This document shows, piece after piece, positions 21,301 through 23,603 of a stretch of DNA of 23,603 bases. Source of the stretch: Ophiothrix spiculata (taxonomy: Eukaryota > Echinodermata > Ophiuroidea > Amphilepidida > Ophiotrichidae). The position numbers and the translations under genes were made by a program. Numbering within the stretch: the first letter of the stretch is position 1; each line of letters opens with the position of its first letter. The DNA lies in NCBI GenBank assembly GCA_000969725.1, contig JXSR01S060668.1; one strand, 5' to 3'. The notes beneath the pieces were generated by a model that was not told the origin of the DNA, did no database searches, and saw nothing but the letters and a program-made list of their open reading frames with translations.

Positions 21301-22984
21301 AGCGATCTTTGCTTCCACTCAATCTGAAGTGTAGTGAATGCCGTGATATTTATTGAGCGAATGTCACTTTCCGTTGGCGAAGGTCACTCGGTCTAGCGAA
21401 TATCTTTGGACGACAAGCCTTGGTGCATTCACATGATGTACTTAAATATAGCAAAAGACCATCACGATTATATTAATAAACTCTGAACATACCATTAGTT
21501 TGCCAATTATCAATCCCTTTTGCAGGAGTTAAATCTTGAGCAATTAAAACATCAGCATCAAACAGCACTGACTGAATTACAACTGAGGGAAGATAAGATA
21601 CAGAGTCTGGAACAGCAGCTTGATGATATCAAGGAAATGCATAGTGGCTCCAGGGATGAGGTAAGGCTGCAAATAAGATATTCTTTTTCATAGTGACATC
21701 TTAACTTTTGGCCTTATGTGCTGTATGATGTCATAATTATATTGCCGATTGTACTGATTTTGATATGTTTATTGAGGAGACCCATGTTAGCCAAGTTAGC
21801 TACACATTGACACATAAGACAATTTTGTAGGTAAAGTAAGGACAATTTAGTTCACTTCTAGGTTTGTTACTATTTTTATATTTCACAAATCATTTCAGTC
21901 ATTGTGTAACTTTATTCACTTTTCATTTTGCCATTGTAGGTGGAGAGGCTAGAAGGAGCATTGCATGAGCTGAATTATGAATTCCAAACATTGCAAAGCA
22001 AGGAAGAGAACCTGAGTCACAAAGTAAGTGTAGTCAATGGATATCAAATCCATGTTTTCCCTGACTATCTAAAATCCATTGTTTGTTTTGCTTTTTAGTC
22101 TGGGTCTATGGTTTCAGTTTAAGAAAACGTTGTCTCAACATTTGCATGCTAATAAATTATTTTTGTACAAATTTTGGTCAAACAACCGTCATTTTGGGTT
22201 TTAAAAATGCAAAATGTCCCCAAATGTTGCACAGAGTTTCAATATACTAGCTTTTTTTTCCTTTTCTTTTTTTGAAGGGGGGATTAGTGCAAAGTTGTAC
22301 ATTAAAGAGGAATATAGTTTAACAGTTAAAATCGTAAACCACCAATTAAAACTGACTCTAGCTAATTAGATATGACATGTAAATATAAACAAAGTCTGGG
22401 TCTCAAGGTTTCCTCTCAGTTTCAAGCTATTATAATACTACAAGATTACACAGATGTCCAAACTGTGCTTAATCCCCAAAAGTGTGTTTCCTAATTAACA
22501 GGATTATGAGCGTCAGTTAAAGTGGTCACAAGTGGTAATACACTTTCCAGCTTTTTACCTTCCCCTTTAAAGCATTTATAAGTGTTTTCATCATAATTTC
22601 TGATTAAAGCCACTGATCACCTGTAGTAATGCTGTATCACTTTTTTTGTTACAAAATTTGAAGAAATGCTGCCATCTTATTATTGTCACAACTGAAGATT
22701 TCCACTATGAAGAATTCCAAAGTAGTGTTGCACCTGCCCCAGTCAATGTTGAAGGTAGAGTAAATTGGTGTCTTGATGTTAGCTACAATCAAGAAGGAGG
22801 AGACCATTTTTATAGGGTTAACGCAATGGATAATATGAGAACTGATTCCAACTTGGCCCTTTATAATGTATCCTGTGCCTACTTCTTCCTTTTCTTTCAG
22901 GTAAAATCCAAAGAAGATGTGATAAGTGAATTGAAATCAGACACGGATCTATTACATCATCAGCACAAAGAATTACTTGCTAAG
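315..22984 (+). CDS. Partial multi-exon gene for a long coiled-coil rod protein (14 exons visible, neither end present)
   Basis: Joining exons 315-398, 1348-1410, 2012-2254, 4044-4061, 8407-8553, 9906-9989, 10515-10652, 13059-13199, 17763-17921, 19775-19870, 21526-21660, 21940-22023, 22502-22534 and 22901-22984 gives 503 codons with no stop. Each exon has an AG acceptor, a GT donor and phase 0 at both sides. The product is rich in E, K, Q, L, S and D, with no proline and one tryptophan, and its hydrophobic residues fall on a/d heptad positions nearly throughout. No globular domain, signal peptide or membrane segment is visible. The family role is therefore probably structural or tethering (cytoskeleton, centrosome/cilium, Golgi or sperm proteins share this build), but I cannot tell which. 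No start codon, promoter, stop codon or polyadenylation signal for this gene can be placed, so it continues beyond both window edges. The exon chain is well supported; the identity is unknown. Confidence 0.88.
399..1347. other. Intron 1
   Basis: The intron begins gtaaga and ends tattcag. It is AT-rich, with a short (AATAC)n-like run near 553-567. I found no open frame with coding character, no TIR pair and no repeat shared with the rest of the window. Confidence 0.75.
1348..1410 (+). CDS. Coiled-coil gene exon 2 (21 codons)
   Basis: The acceptor is CTGTATTCAG and the donor GAG|gtatgt. The exon is 63 nt, phase 0-0, and encodes FDRQGKKLRRIEDDM followed by six further residues. It is exactly three heptads with a positions F, L, M and d positions Q, I, Q, continuing the register of exon 1 without a break. 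Its high Lys/Arg and Asp/Glu content is typical of charged coil exteriors. Confidence 0.85.
1411..2011. other. Intron 2
   Basis: This is an AT-rich intron of 601 nt with good donor (gtatgt) and acceptor (ttgatttcag). It has poly-A and poly-T patches between about 1790 and 1975, and nothing else I can support. Confidence 0.75.
2012..2254 (+). CDS. Coiled-coil gene exon 3 (81 codons), the longest exon seen
   Basis: The exon is bounded by TTGATTTCAG and GAG|gtaagc, phase 0-0. It encodes 81 residues beginning FHKKDGEIQRLTSQL. Heptad a positions counted from residue 1 read F, I, L, C, A, V, L, Y, T, I, S, L, and d positions include L11, I18, L39, M46, L60 and M67, so one register holds through all 81 residues. 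The length is eleven heptads plus four, so the exon ends on a d position, and the next a-starting exon would create a stutter. The third-position GC content is visibly higher than in the surrounding introns, which supports coding status. Confidence 0.9.
2255..4043. other. Intron 3
   Basis: A 1.8-kb AT-rich intron. It contains an (AAAATG)-like stutter at about 3318-3357, a 13-base C tract at 3508-3520 and several T-rich runs. Short overlapping open frames occur on both strands (for example 3286-3597 minus), but they are low-complexity and lack coding character. A branch-point-like TCTAAC lies at 4023-4028, just upstream of the acceptor at 4043. Confidence 0.7.
4044..4061 (+). CDS. Candidate 18-nt microexon (exon 4, 6 codons)
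   Basis: The acceptor context is strong: TCTAAC branch-point match, then TTTTGTTTCTTTAG. The six codons read ATEAEQ and are followed by gtatga. Length is a multiple of three and phase is 0-0, like all its neighbours, and the composition (A, T, E, Q) suits the protein. Against it, six residues do not fit the heptad arithmetic that neighbouring exons follow: exon 3 joined directly to exon 5 would give a tolerated stutter, whereas inserting six residues gives a three-residue offset. It may be an alternatively used microexon or a chance match. Confidence 0.55.
4062..5618. other. Intron 4, first part
   Basis: AT-rich intron sequence. A patch of repeated TTTTGGAC/GGTCCAAA words at about 4662-4862 is listed separately. 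The remainder shows only simple A/T-rich stretches and no exon-like open frame with splice sites. Intron 4 as a whole runs to 8406 and carries most of the window's transposon remnants. Confidence 0.7.
4655..4862 (+). repeat. Interspersed repeat patch (TTTGGACC words) shared with 23323-23435
   Basis: GGACC and GGTCC words recur (about 4683, 4693, 4714, 4764, 4821), making a weak set of direct and inverted repeats. The core CAAATTTTTGATTTTTAAAATATTGCCAAAAATAGGTC at about 4786-4823 is nearly repeated at 23323-23369. This implies a dispersed repeat family, but boundaries and class are unclear. Confidence 0.55.
5622..5895. mobile_element. Non-autonomous PIF/Harbinger-like MITE
   Basis: The left end reads GGTCTGTATGTTCAAAAGAGG and continues through TTTAAGAGTTAGACCAGG. 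The right end, reverse-complemented, reads GGTCCATATGCACAAAGAGG and TTTAAGAGTTGACCAGG. The arms therefore stay alignable for about 60 nt. The element is 274 bp and flanked on both sides by TAA (5619-5621 and 5896-5898). A 3-bp TWA duplication with TIRs starting GG is characteristic of PIF/Harbinger elements. The 150-nt interior has no transposase frame, so it would depend on an enzyme encoded elsewhere. Confidence 0.8.
5899..6756. other. Intron 4, section between two MITEs
   Basis: The AT-rich left part holds nothing I recognise; the 72-codon open frame at 6276-6494 has no coding features. From about 6540 to 6720 composition turns GC-richer. That part has an imperfect foldback: TTCTGGCCGGTTGC at 6588-6601 faces GCAATCAGCCAGAA at 6614-6627, nested within ACTCAACC (6549-6556) and GTTGAGT (6633-6639). 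It may be a decayed foldback element, but I cannot set ends. Confidence 0.6.
6757..6987. mobile_element. MITE family A, copy 1 (right end lost or diverged)
   Basis: The left end TATATGTGATGACTCACCCC, followed by GGGGGGACTTTGCA, matches the reverse complement of the right end of the element at 12255-12515. The interior then parallels that copy in reverse orientation: AAGCTTTAAAATGACACCTTA, ATTTTACAACAGAAAATC, and AAAAGTGTTCTGTCGCAAAGTC. After CAAAGTC at 6987 the expected terminal CACCC...CATCACAT sequence is absent, so this copy is truncated or rearranged at its right end. Confidence 0.75.
7098..8216. mobile_element. 1.1-kb element with perfect 35-bp terminal inverted repeats, no transposase
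   Basis: The 35 nt at 7098-7132 (starting CATATATCGCTCATTCCG, ending GGGTGCCAAT) are an exact reverse complement of 8182-8216. Each arm also contains a small palindrome, CCGAAAAATCGG. The interior is about 1050 nt and holds no frame longer than about 70 codons, so it is non-autonomous. The motif GTGAGCTACGTTAC or a close variant occurs at 7504, 7695, 7849 and 7864 on + and inverted at 8005-8018, as would suit subterminal protein-binding repeats. A TA duplication is possible because both ends read ..TATAT.., but that is ambiguous. Superfamily not assigned. Confidence 0.8.
8407..8553 (+). CDS. Coiled-coil gene exon 5 (49 codons)
   Basis: The exon lies between TTTCAATTCAG and CAG|gtatgt, phase 0-0. 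It encodes 49 residues beginning VAERYDEVVEMRNDM. It is exactly seven heptads: a positions V1, V8, M15, H22, V29, I36, I43 and d positions including M11, L18, L39 and V46. Its 3' half plus donor is repeated twice downstream as broken copies at 103-nt spacing. The real exon is the first, intact member. Confidence 0.9.
8579..8719 (+). pseudogene. Two tandem broken copies of the exon 5 3' half and donor site
   Basis: The exon 5 segment starting GAGGCCTTGGCTCAAGTC at 8476 recurs at 8579 and at 8682 as GAGGCCTTAGCTCAAGTC, an exact 103-nt step each time. The first copy retains the rest of the exon half, ending GCACAG|gtatgtaacaaatcaag (donor at 8657). The second has lost about 10 nt in the middle and fades by about 8719. 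Both carry CAAGTCTAG, so CAG in the real exon has become an in-frame stop (TAG). Neither has an upstream acceptor. They are a tandem duplication of the exon end and the start of its intron. Confidence 0.88.
8720..9905. other. Intron 5, remainder
   Basis: AT-rich intron ending TTTTTGTGTCTCTGTAG. The exact 24-nt word AGAGAATTTTCAGTATAAAGGGTG occurs at 8975-8998 and again at 9399-9422, each near other AAAGGGT words, so a diverged duplicated segment of about 0.4 kb spacing is present. A stretch at about 9770-9845 repeats ACCCAACCCTAACT and CTTAACCTTAACCCTAA, a degenerate telomere-like simple repeat. Confidence 0.65.
8975..9422 (+). repeat. Pair of 24-nt direct repeats 424 nt apart
   Basis: AGAGAATTTTCAGTATAAAGGGTG is found identically at 8975-8998 and 9399-9422. 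Flanking sequence on both sides is G-rich and similar in style (GGGTGAGGTTC and GCGTGGGTTT before; GCATTGG and TCTTCAT after) but not alignable for long. It could be two copies of a short dispersed repeat. Confidence 0.65.
9906..9989 (+). CDS. Coiled-coil gene exon 6 (28 codons)
   Basis: The acceptor GTGTCTCTGTAG and donor GAG|gtaagt are both near consensus. The 84-nt exon is phase 0-0 and encodes LEEKCSRITSLEEDLQ followed by twelve residues. Four heptads fit exactly, with a positions L, I, L, L and d positions K, L, T, Y. It is the second of four 84-nt exons with the same register. Confidence 0.88.
9990..10514. other. Intron 6
   Basis: A 525-nt intron with a gtaagt donor and a TTGATTAG acceptor. 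It includes a 12-base C tract at 10451-10462 and a moderately CpG-containing patch at about 10075-10260. No inverted repeat or exon was found. Confidence 0.7.
10515..10652 (+). CDS. Coiled-coil gene exon 7 (46 codons)
   Basis: The exon is bounded by TTCATTGATTAG and AAG|gtaagg, phase 0-0, and encodes 46 residues beginning VSNQNQKTSQVTAQL. The first part fits a positions 1, 8 and 15. A four-residue shift (stutter) at about residues 15-19 then leads into a clean register with L19, L26, I33, L40 at a and V29, L36 at d. The length is six heptads plus four. A MITE begins only about 15 nt after the donor. Confidence 0.88.
10668..10890. mobile_element. MITE with TATTTTCGC-containing inverted ends, 15 nt after an exon donor
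   Basis: The left end TACTGTAAACGCCAATATTTTCGCACT...TTTTTGCGC matches the reverse complement of the right end TATTGTACAAGTGGTATTTTCGCACT...TTTTTGCGC over about 43 nt with several differences. The interior is also rich in GCGC and TTTTTGCG words and has no coding frame. It is about 223 bp. No clean target duplication is visible and the superfamily is not assigned. It sits entirely within intron 7. Confidence 0.7.
10891..12254. other. Intron 7, middle section
   Basis: AT-rich sequence without supported features. Poly-T and poly-A runs occur near 10941, 10981 and 11283. The open frames at 11066-11254 (+) and 11854-12156 (-) show no heptads, splice context or recognisable motif, and I treat them as chance. 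Confidence 0.7.
12255..12515. mobile_element. MITE family A, copy 2 (both ends present)
   Basis: The left end is CATATGTGATGACTCACCC followed by TGAAAAGGGACTTTGCA. The right end, reverse-complemented, is CATATATGTGATGGCTCGCCC followed by CAAAAGGGAGGACTTTGCA. The element is 261 bp and its interior matches 6757-6987 in the opposite orientation. TA-type ends (TATGTG...CACATA) hint at a TA target duplication as in Tc1/mariner-like MITEs, but that is inference. No transposase frame is present. Confidence 0.78.
12516..13058. other. Intron 7, end section
   Basis: AT-rich sequence leading to the acceptor CACCTAGATTCAG. It holds a perfect 14-bp inverted repeat described separately. The frame open from 12785 to 13066 runs across the acceptor in a different frame from exon 8, so it is not an extension of that exon. 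Confidence 0.7.
12883..12934. repeat. Short hairpin with perfect 14-bp arms
   Basis: GTCAGTGGTTCTTG at 12883-12896 is the exact reverse complement of CAAGAACCACTGAC at 12921-12934, with a 24-nt loop. CAGTGGTTCTTGA resembles hAT-type terminal sequence, so this may be a fused pair of element ends, but no 8-bp duplication flanks it. Confidence 0.7.
13059..13199 (+). CDS. Coiled-coil gene exon 8 (47 codons)
   Basis: The acceptor is CACCTAGATTCAG and the donor GCA|gtaagc, phase 0-0. The 47 residues begin KHEATIARLERHRSEI. The register is a = I6, R13, L20, I27, L34, K41 and d = L9, I16, R23, L30, A37, A44, so the exon starts near position c and ends at g, letting exon 9 resume at a. It is the most highly charged of the exons (many R, E, K) and has somewhat higher GC than its introns. 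Confidence 0.9.
13200..14555. other. Intron 8, before the minisatellite
   Basis: AT-rich intron. At about 13926-14000 words such as TTGAACGTTCAAC recur (AACATTGAACGTTCAACTCAACC then GGTTGAACGTTCAACC), forming local palindromes. CAACGTT appears again at 14461-14467. There is an A-rich run near 14334-14346. No exon was found. Confidence 0.65.
13926..14000. repeat. Palindromic TTGAACGTTCAAC cluster
   Basis: TTGAACGTTCAAC occurs at about 13942-13954 and at 13973-13985, each self-complementary over its core. The two also face each other around CTCAACCATTTTTACGG. The flanking CAACGTAGAATCAACA and CACTTTTCAAC repeat the GTTGAA/TTCAAC theme. The class is unknown; a decayed palindromic element end is possible. 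Confidence 0.6.
14556..15243 (+). repeat. 47-bp minisatellite, about 14 full units plus one partial
   Basis: The unit contains TGCTACCTGACCGCAATG, then CCCCTGTCCACTCTATG, then TTGAGTTCAT. It repeats at 47-nt steps from 14556 to 15243. Units differ by few changes (ATTGC or ATCGC at the start, TTCAT or TTAAT at the end, one CCCCAATTCC variant near 14917). One unit near 14650-14673 is a 24-nt partial copy lacking its first half. 47 is not a multiple of three and the array lies inside intron 8, so it is noncoding. Confidence 0.95.
15244..17296. other. Intron 8, after the minisatellite
   Basis: Two kilobases of mostly AT-rich sequence with no supported gene, TIR pair or shared repeat. A short G/C-rich patch at 15992-16030 repeats GGGG/CCCC words (GGGGGGCACGTCCCC, then GTCCCCC). 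The open frames 15800-15988 (-) and 16415-16627 (+) show no coding character. Confidence 0.65.
17297..17615. mobile_element. TIR element rich in TCGTGC palindromes (family B, copy 1)
   Basis: The 41-nt arms 17297-17337 and 17575-17615 agree at 39 of 41 positions as inverted repeats (TAAAG[C/G]TGGTTTCAGACTAGC, then [C/T]TGTCGTGCTGTCGCACGAC). The 319-bp element is GC-richer than its surroundings. Its interior is packed with CGAC/GTCG words, including a second palindrome GTCGTGCTACAGCACGAC at 17521-17538. TA at both outer ends could be a target duplication. The open frames it produces on both strands (repeating RATARQASLKP) are by-products of the inverted arms. No transposase is present. Confidence 0.85.
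17763..17921 (+). CDS. Coiled-coil gene exon 9 (53 codons)
   Basis: The acceptor is TTTAAATCTTCAG and the donor GAG|gtgagt, phase 0-0. The 53 residues begin LSRKNASSIRLESDL. With residue 1 at heptad a, the a positions are L, S, L, C, N, V, A, L, and d positions include L11, V25, L32 and M39. The length is seven heptads plus four, so a stutter is expected at the junction with exon 10. The region around residues 37-47 (QAMTITAQSEQ) is less charged than most of the rod. A hAT-like MITE starts 55 nt after the donor. Confidence 0.9.
17977..18266. mobile_element. hAT-like MITE (290 bp) with near-perfect 8-bp target duplication
   Basis: The ends are CAGTGGTGTAGCCAG (17977-17991) and, inverted, CAGTGGCGTAGCCAG (18252-18266), 14 of 15 identical. 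The flanks are TGTTGACT (17969-17976) and GGTTGACT (18267-18274), matching at 7 of 8 positions. An 8-bp duplication with CAGTGG ends is the hAT signature. The interior, including a C- and G-rich start and several CGGGAA(A) words, has no transposase frame. Short open frames that cross it are chance. Confidence 0.82.
18275..18919. other. Intron 9, between the hAT-like MITE and the long hairpin
   Basis: Mostly AT-rich. The 18702-18914 (+) frame has more even codon-like composition in its second half (from ATGGAAACAATGGC at 18789) but no splice context and no recognisable motif. It stops just before the hairpin. It could be a fragment of a transposon coding region, but support is weak. Confidence 0.55.
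18920..19098. repeat. 179-nt near-perfect inverted repeat (long hairpin)
   Basis: GGTATTCAAACACGCCACAG at 18920 pairs with its reverse complement ending at 19098, and the arms continue through GTTGTTCATCGCGAATCAAC, a mismatched GATGCATC region, and GCGTATTTTTATC. They finish in a perfect GGGTGGCT-TT-AGCCACCC tip at 19000-19017. The outermost 44 nt or so are perfectly complementary, and the only breaks are a few bases and a one-nt offset in the middle. CpG content is well above background. Outside the arms TTGTTG (18907-18912) and CAACAA (19102-19107) weakly extend the symmetry. It is probably a foldback transposable element. Confidence 0.92.
19099..19774. other. Intron 9, end section with a CpG-rich patch
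   Basis: From about 19260 to 19440 CpG words are unusually frequent (GACGCGCGATG, CGCCGTCCGTGCGTGACGTGC). The patch includes TATAAAGAGATACAG at 19420 and AATCAACAACGGTG, an echo of AATCAACAACGATG in the hairpin at 18953. It may be the remainder of the same mobile element or a decayed promoter-like region. The sequence then becomes AT-rich up to CAACATTCATAG. Confidence 0.55.
19775..19870 (+). CDS. Coiled-coil gene exon 10 (32 codons)
   Basis: The acceptor is TTTTCAACATTCATAG and the donor CAG|gtgagc, phase 0-0. It encodes VGRKDDAIRKMKNEKM plus 16 residues, strongly basic at the start. The a positions are V1, I8, K15, L22, V29 and d positions include M11 and M18, ending at d. Exon 11 picks up at e, so exons 10 and 11 together make exactly eleven heptads. 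Confidence 0.88.
20195..20227. repeat. Perfect 14-bp-stem hairpin with 5-nt loop
   Basis: CCTATTTGGACATG at 20195-20208 pairs exactly with CATGTCCAAATAGG at 20214-20227 around TCTTC. It is not followed by a T tract. In an animal intron a terminator role does not apply, so it is best read as a repeat remnant. Confidence 0.8.
20243..20322 (+). repeat. 45-nt tandem duplication
   Basis: AAAACAGTTTCAGTAAGATCC followed by AGATCGCGCTTTT (from 20243) recurs as AAAACAATTTCAGTAAGATCC and AGATTGTGCTTTT (from 20288), a 45-nt step. The three differences (G/A, C/T, C/T) look like deamination-type decay, including a CGCG to TGTG change. Confidence 0.8.
21526..21660 (+). CDS. Coiled-coil gene exon 11 (45 codons)
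   Basis: The acceptor is AATCCCTTTTGCAG and the donor GAG|gtaagg, phase 0-0. The 45 residues begin ELNLEQLKHQHQTAL. The register has a = L4, H11, L18, I25, L32, H39 and d = L7, A14, R21, L28, I35, so position 1 is e, a direct continuation of exon 10. The end, HSGSRDE, contains glycine and serines and may be a slightly looser point in the rod. Confidence 0.9.
21661..21939. other. Intron 11
   Basis: A short 279-nt AT-rich intron with a gtaagg donor and a TTTTGCCATTGTAG acceptor. Nothing else is visible. Confidence 0.8.
21940..22023 (+). CDS. Coiled-coil gene exon 12 (28 codons)
   Basis: The acceptor is TTTTGCCATTGTAG and the donor AAA|gtaagt, phase 0-0. The 84 nt encode VERLEGALHELNYEFQ plus 12 residues. 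Four heptads fit exactly, with d positions all leucine (4, 11, 18, 25) and a positions V, L, F, E. It is the third of the 84-nt exons. Confidence 0.9.
22024..22501. other. Intron 12
   Basis: AT-rich intron of 478 nt with T-rich runs near 22251-22275, then a TTCCTAATTAACAG acceptor (weak pyrimidine tract). No other feature was found. Confidence 0.7.
22502..22534 (+). CDS. Short exon 13 (11 codons, donor choice uncertain)
   Basis: After TAATTAACAG the open frame reads DYERQLKWSQV, with donor GTG|gtaata. A competing donor three bases earlier (CAA|gtggta) would give ten codons; both keep phase 0. The neighbours join in frame (...NLSHK before, VKSKED... after). I prefer 11 residues because that is one hendecad (seven plus four), the stutter length seen at other exon joins, and because gtaata is slightly closer to donor consensus. 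It holds the only tryptophan in the visible protein. The weak acceptor and donor suggest it may be alternatively used. Confidence 0.6.
22535..22900. other. Intron 13, with a long open frame upstream of exon 14
   Basis: A 366-nt intron ending TTCCTTTTCTTTCAG. The exon 14 frame stays open upstream through this intron to 22604 (99 codons to the acceptor). The residues (for example VAPAPVNVEGRVNW) contain proline and aromatics and no heptads, unlike the rod, so I treat it as noncoding. A retained intron or alternative exon cannot be excluded. Confidence 0.6.
22901..22984 (+). CDS. Coiled-coil gene exon 14 (28 codons), last exon in window
   Basis: The strong acceptor is TTCCTTTTCTTTCAG and the donor AAG|gtaagt, phase 0-0. 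The 84 nt encode VKSKEDVISELKSDTD plus 12 residues (ending ELLAK). It is four heptads with a = V, I, T, H and d = K, L, L, L. It is the fourth 84-nt exon. The intact consensus donor shows the gene continues beyond 23603. Confidence 0.9.
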
Positions 22985-23110
22985 GTAAGTGGCTGTTAGT
23001 TCCAACACCAAGTTAGTCCTGCTACTCCATTTAGAAATAGCCATGACTCACAGTTTAGGGAAATGTTGGTTTAGAGCTTTTTTATTCTAAGCACAGCATC
23101 TTCAAGGTTT

Positions 23111-23188
23111 TAGGTGGTTTCAGACTAGCTGTTGTTGCGGCACATGACATTGTGGCAGACGACCAAACATTTGCAATTTTATCTTGAG
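23111..23188 (-). mobile_element. Partial, diverged copy of TIR element family B
   Basis: TAGGTGGTTTCAGACTAGCT, then GTTGCGGCACATGAC and CAAACATTTGCAATTTT, follows the reverse complement of the right half of the element at 17297-17615 (AGGTGGTTTCAGACTAGC, GTTGCGGCACACGAC, CAAACATTTGCAATTTT). The similarity ends near 23188 and no matching second TIR is seen. Confidence 0.75.
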
Positions 23189-23271
23189 AATGATAAAATT
23201 CAGATGTAATGCAATTTGCATTCAGGTCAGGATGGCATTTGATTAAGATACAAGCTAACTGTGTACTACTT

Positions 23272-23603
23272 CAGTGGCGTGCCCAGGATTTTATGACAGG
23301 TGGGACACAAGCATCAGTTTCAAATTTTTGATTTAATCTTATTTATTGAAATATTGCCAAAAATAGGTCAAAAAGTGATATTTTTGCCAAAAAGTGGTGG
23401 CAGCGGTGGGATTTTTTACATTTTTGGACCAATTTTTACAATATTTTATACATTTCTCATCCAATACAAACTTCCATGTTAATTGATTAAACTGTTTCAT
23501 GGCAACTTGGCTGCCATTTTGTGTCATTTAACACTATAAAACATGTTACTCTACCACATTGCCACTTCCACTATCAGTCTATTGTGTGAGGTATTTTAGG
23601 GTT
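23272..23603. mobile_element. Possible hAT-like end plus a dispersed repeat, running off the window
   Basis: CAGTGGCGTGCCCAGGATTTT at 23272 resembles the CAGTGGCGTAGCCAG terminal sequence of the hAT-like MITE at 17977. Then TCAAATTTTTGATTTAATCTTA with AAATATTGCCAAAAATAGGTC (about 23321-23369) matches the patch at 4786-4823. GTGGTGGCAGCGGTGG (23393-23408) and TTTTTGGACC follow. No opposite end is seen before the window stops, so this is tentative. Confidence 0.5.

Larger units (their letters stand above)
19871..21525. other. Intron 10
   Basis: A 1.66-kb intron. Two diverged GGAATTG/CAGCTGGAA-type segments lie at about 19950-19993 and 20128-20181, followed by a perfect hairpin and a short tandem duplication listed separately. 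Beyond 20330 the sequence is AT-rich with a small 8-bp-stem hairpin (CATGCTAT / ATAGCATG, 21081-21105) and nothing else I can support. Confidence 0.65.
22985..23603. other. Intron 14, partial
   Basis: Intron sequence to the window edge. It contains a partial copy of TIR element family B (23111-23188) and the start of an element or repeat at 23272, listed separately. No further exon is visible. Confidence 0.7.

Overview
The window looks like animal (metazoan) nuclear DNA. It is AT-rich and dominated by introns, with short exons bounded by canonical AG/GT splice sites, many short terminal-inverted-repeat (TIR) elements and a minisatellite. Nothing looks bacterial or viral. Exon-intron layout and repeat style would suit a marine invertebrate, perhaps an echinoderm, hemichordate or lancelet, but that is a guess from general impression.

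One gene explains all coding sequence I can support. Fourteen exons on the + strand (315 to 22984) form the middle of a long coiled-coil protein. Both ends of the gene lie outside the window. The exons sum to 1509 nt (503 codons). Every exon is a multiple of three and every visible intron is phase 0. The translated residues contain no proline and a single tryptophan, as expected of an uninterrupted coiled-coil rod. I cannot assign the gene to a family, so I give no symbol.

Exon structure tracks the coiled-coil heptad. Four exons are exactly 84 nt (28 residues, four heptads), and others are 21 and 49 residues. Most exons start at heptad position a. Several of the rest are a whole number of heptads plus four residues, which is the length of a stutter. 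Two exons are very short (18 nt and about 33 nt).

Two exons have tandem broken partial copies beside them. The acceptor and 5' half of exon 1 is repeated upstream inside a TCTAA-rich microsatellite. The 3' half and donor of exon 5 is repeated twice downstream at an exact 103-nt period. All assessable copies carry in-frame stops.

The introns (about 0.3 to 4.5 kb) hold mostly non-autonomous DNA-transposon remnants: a PIF/Harbinger-like MITE with TAA target duplications (5622-5895), a hAT-like MITE with a 7/8 matching 8-bp duplication (17977-18266), a 1.1-kb element with perfect 35-bp TIRs and an internal repeated motif (7098-8216), a TIR element rich in TCGTGC palindromes (17297-17615) with a diverged partial copy near 23111, two copies of another MITE (6757-6987, 12255-12515), and one MITE 15 nt after a splice donor (10668-10890). 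There are also a 179-nt near-perfect hairpin (18920-19098) and a 47-bp minisatellite of about 14.6 units (14556-15243). No RNA genes, CRISPR arrays or intact transposase genes were seen.
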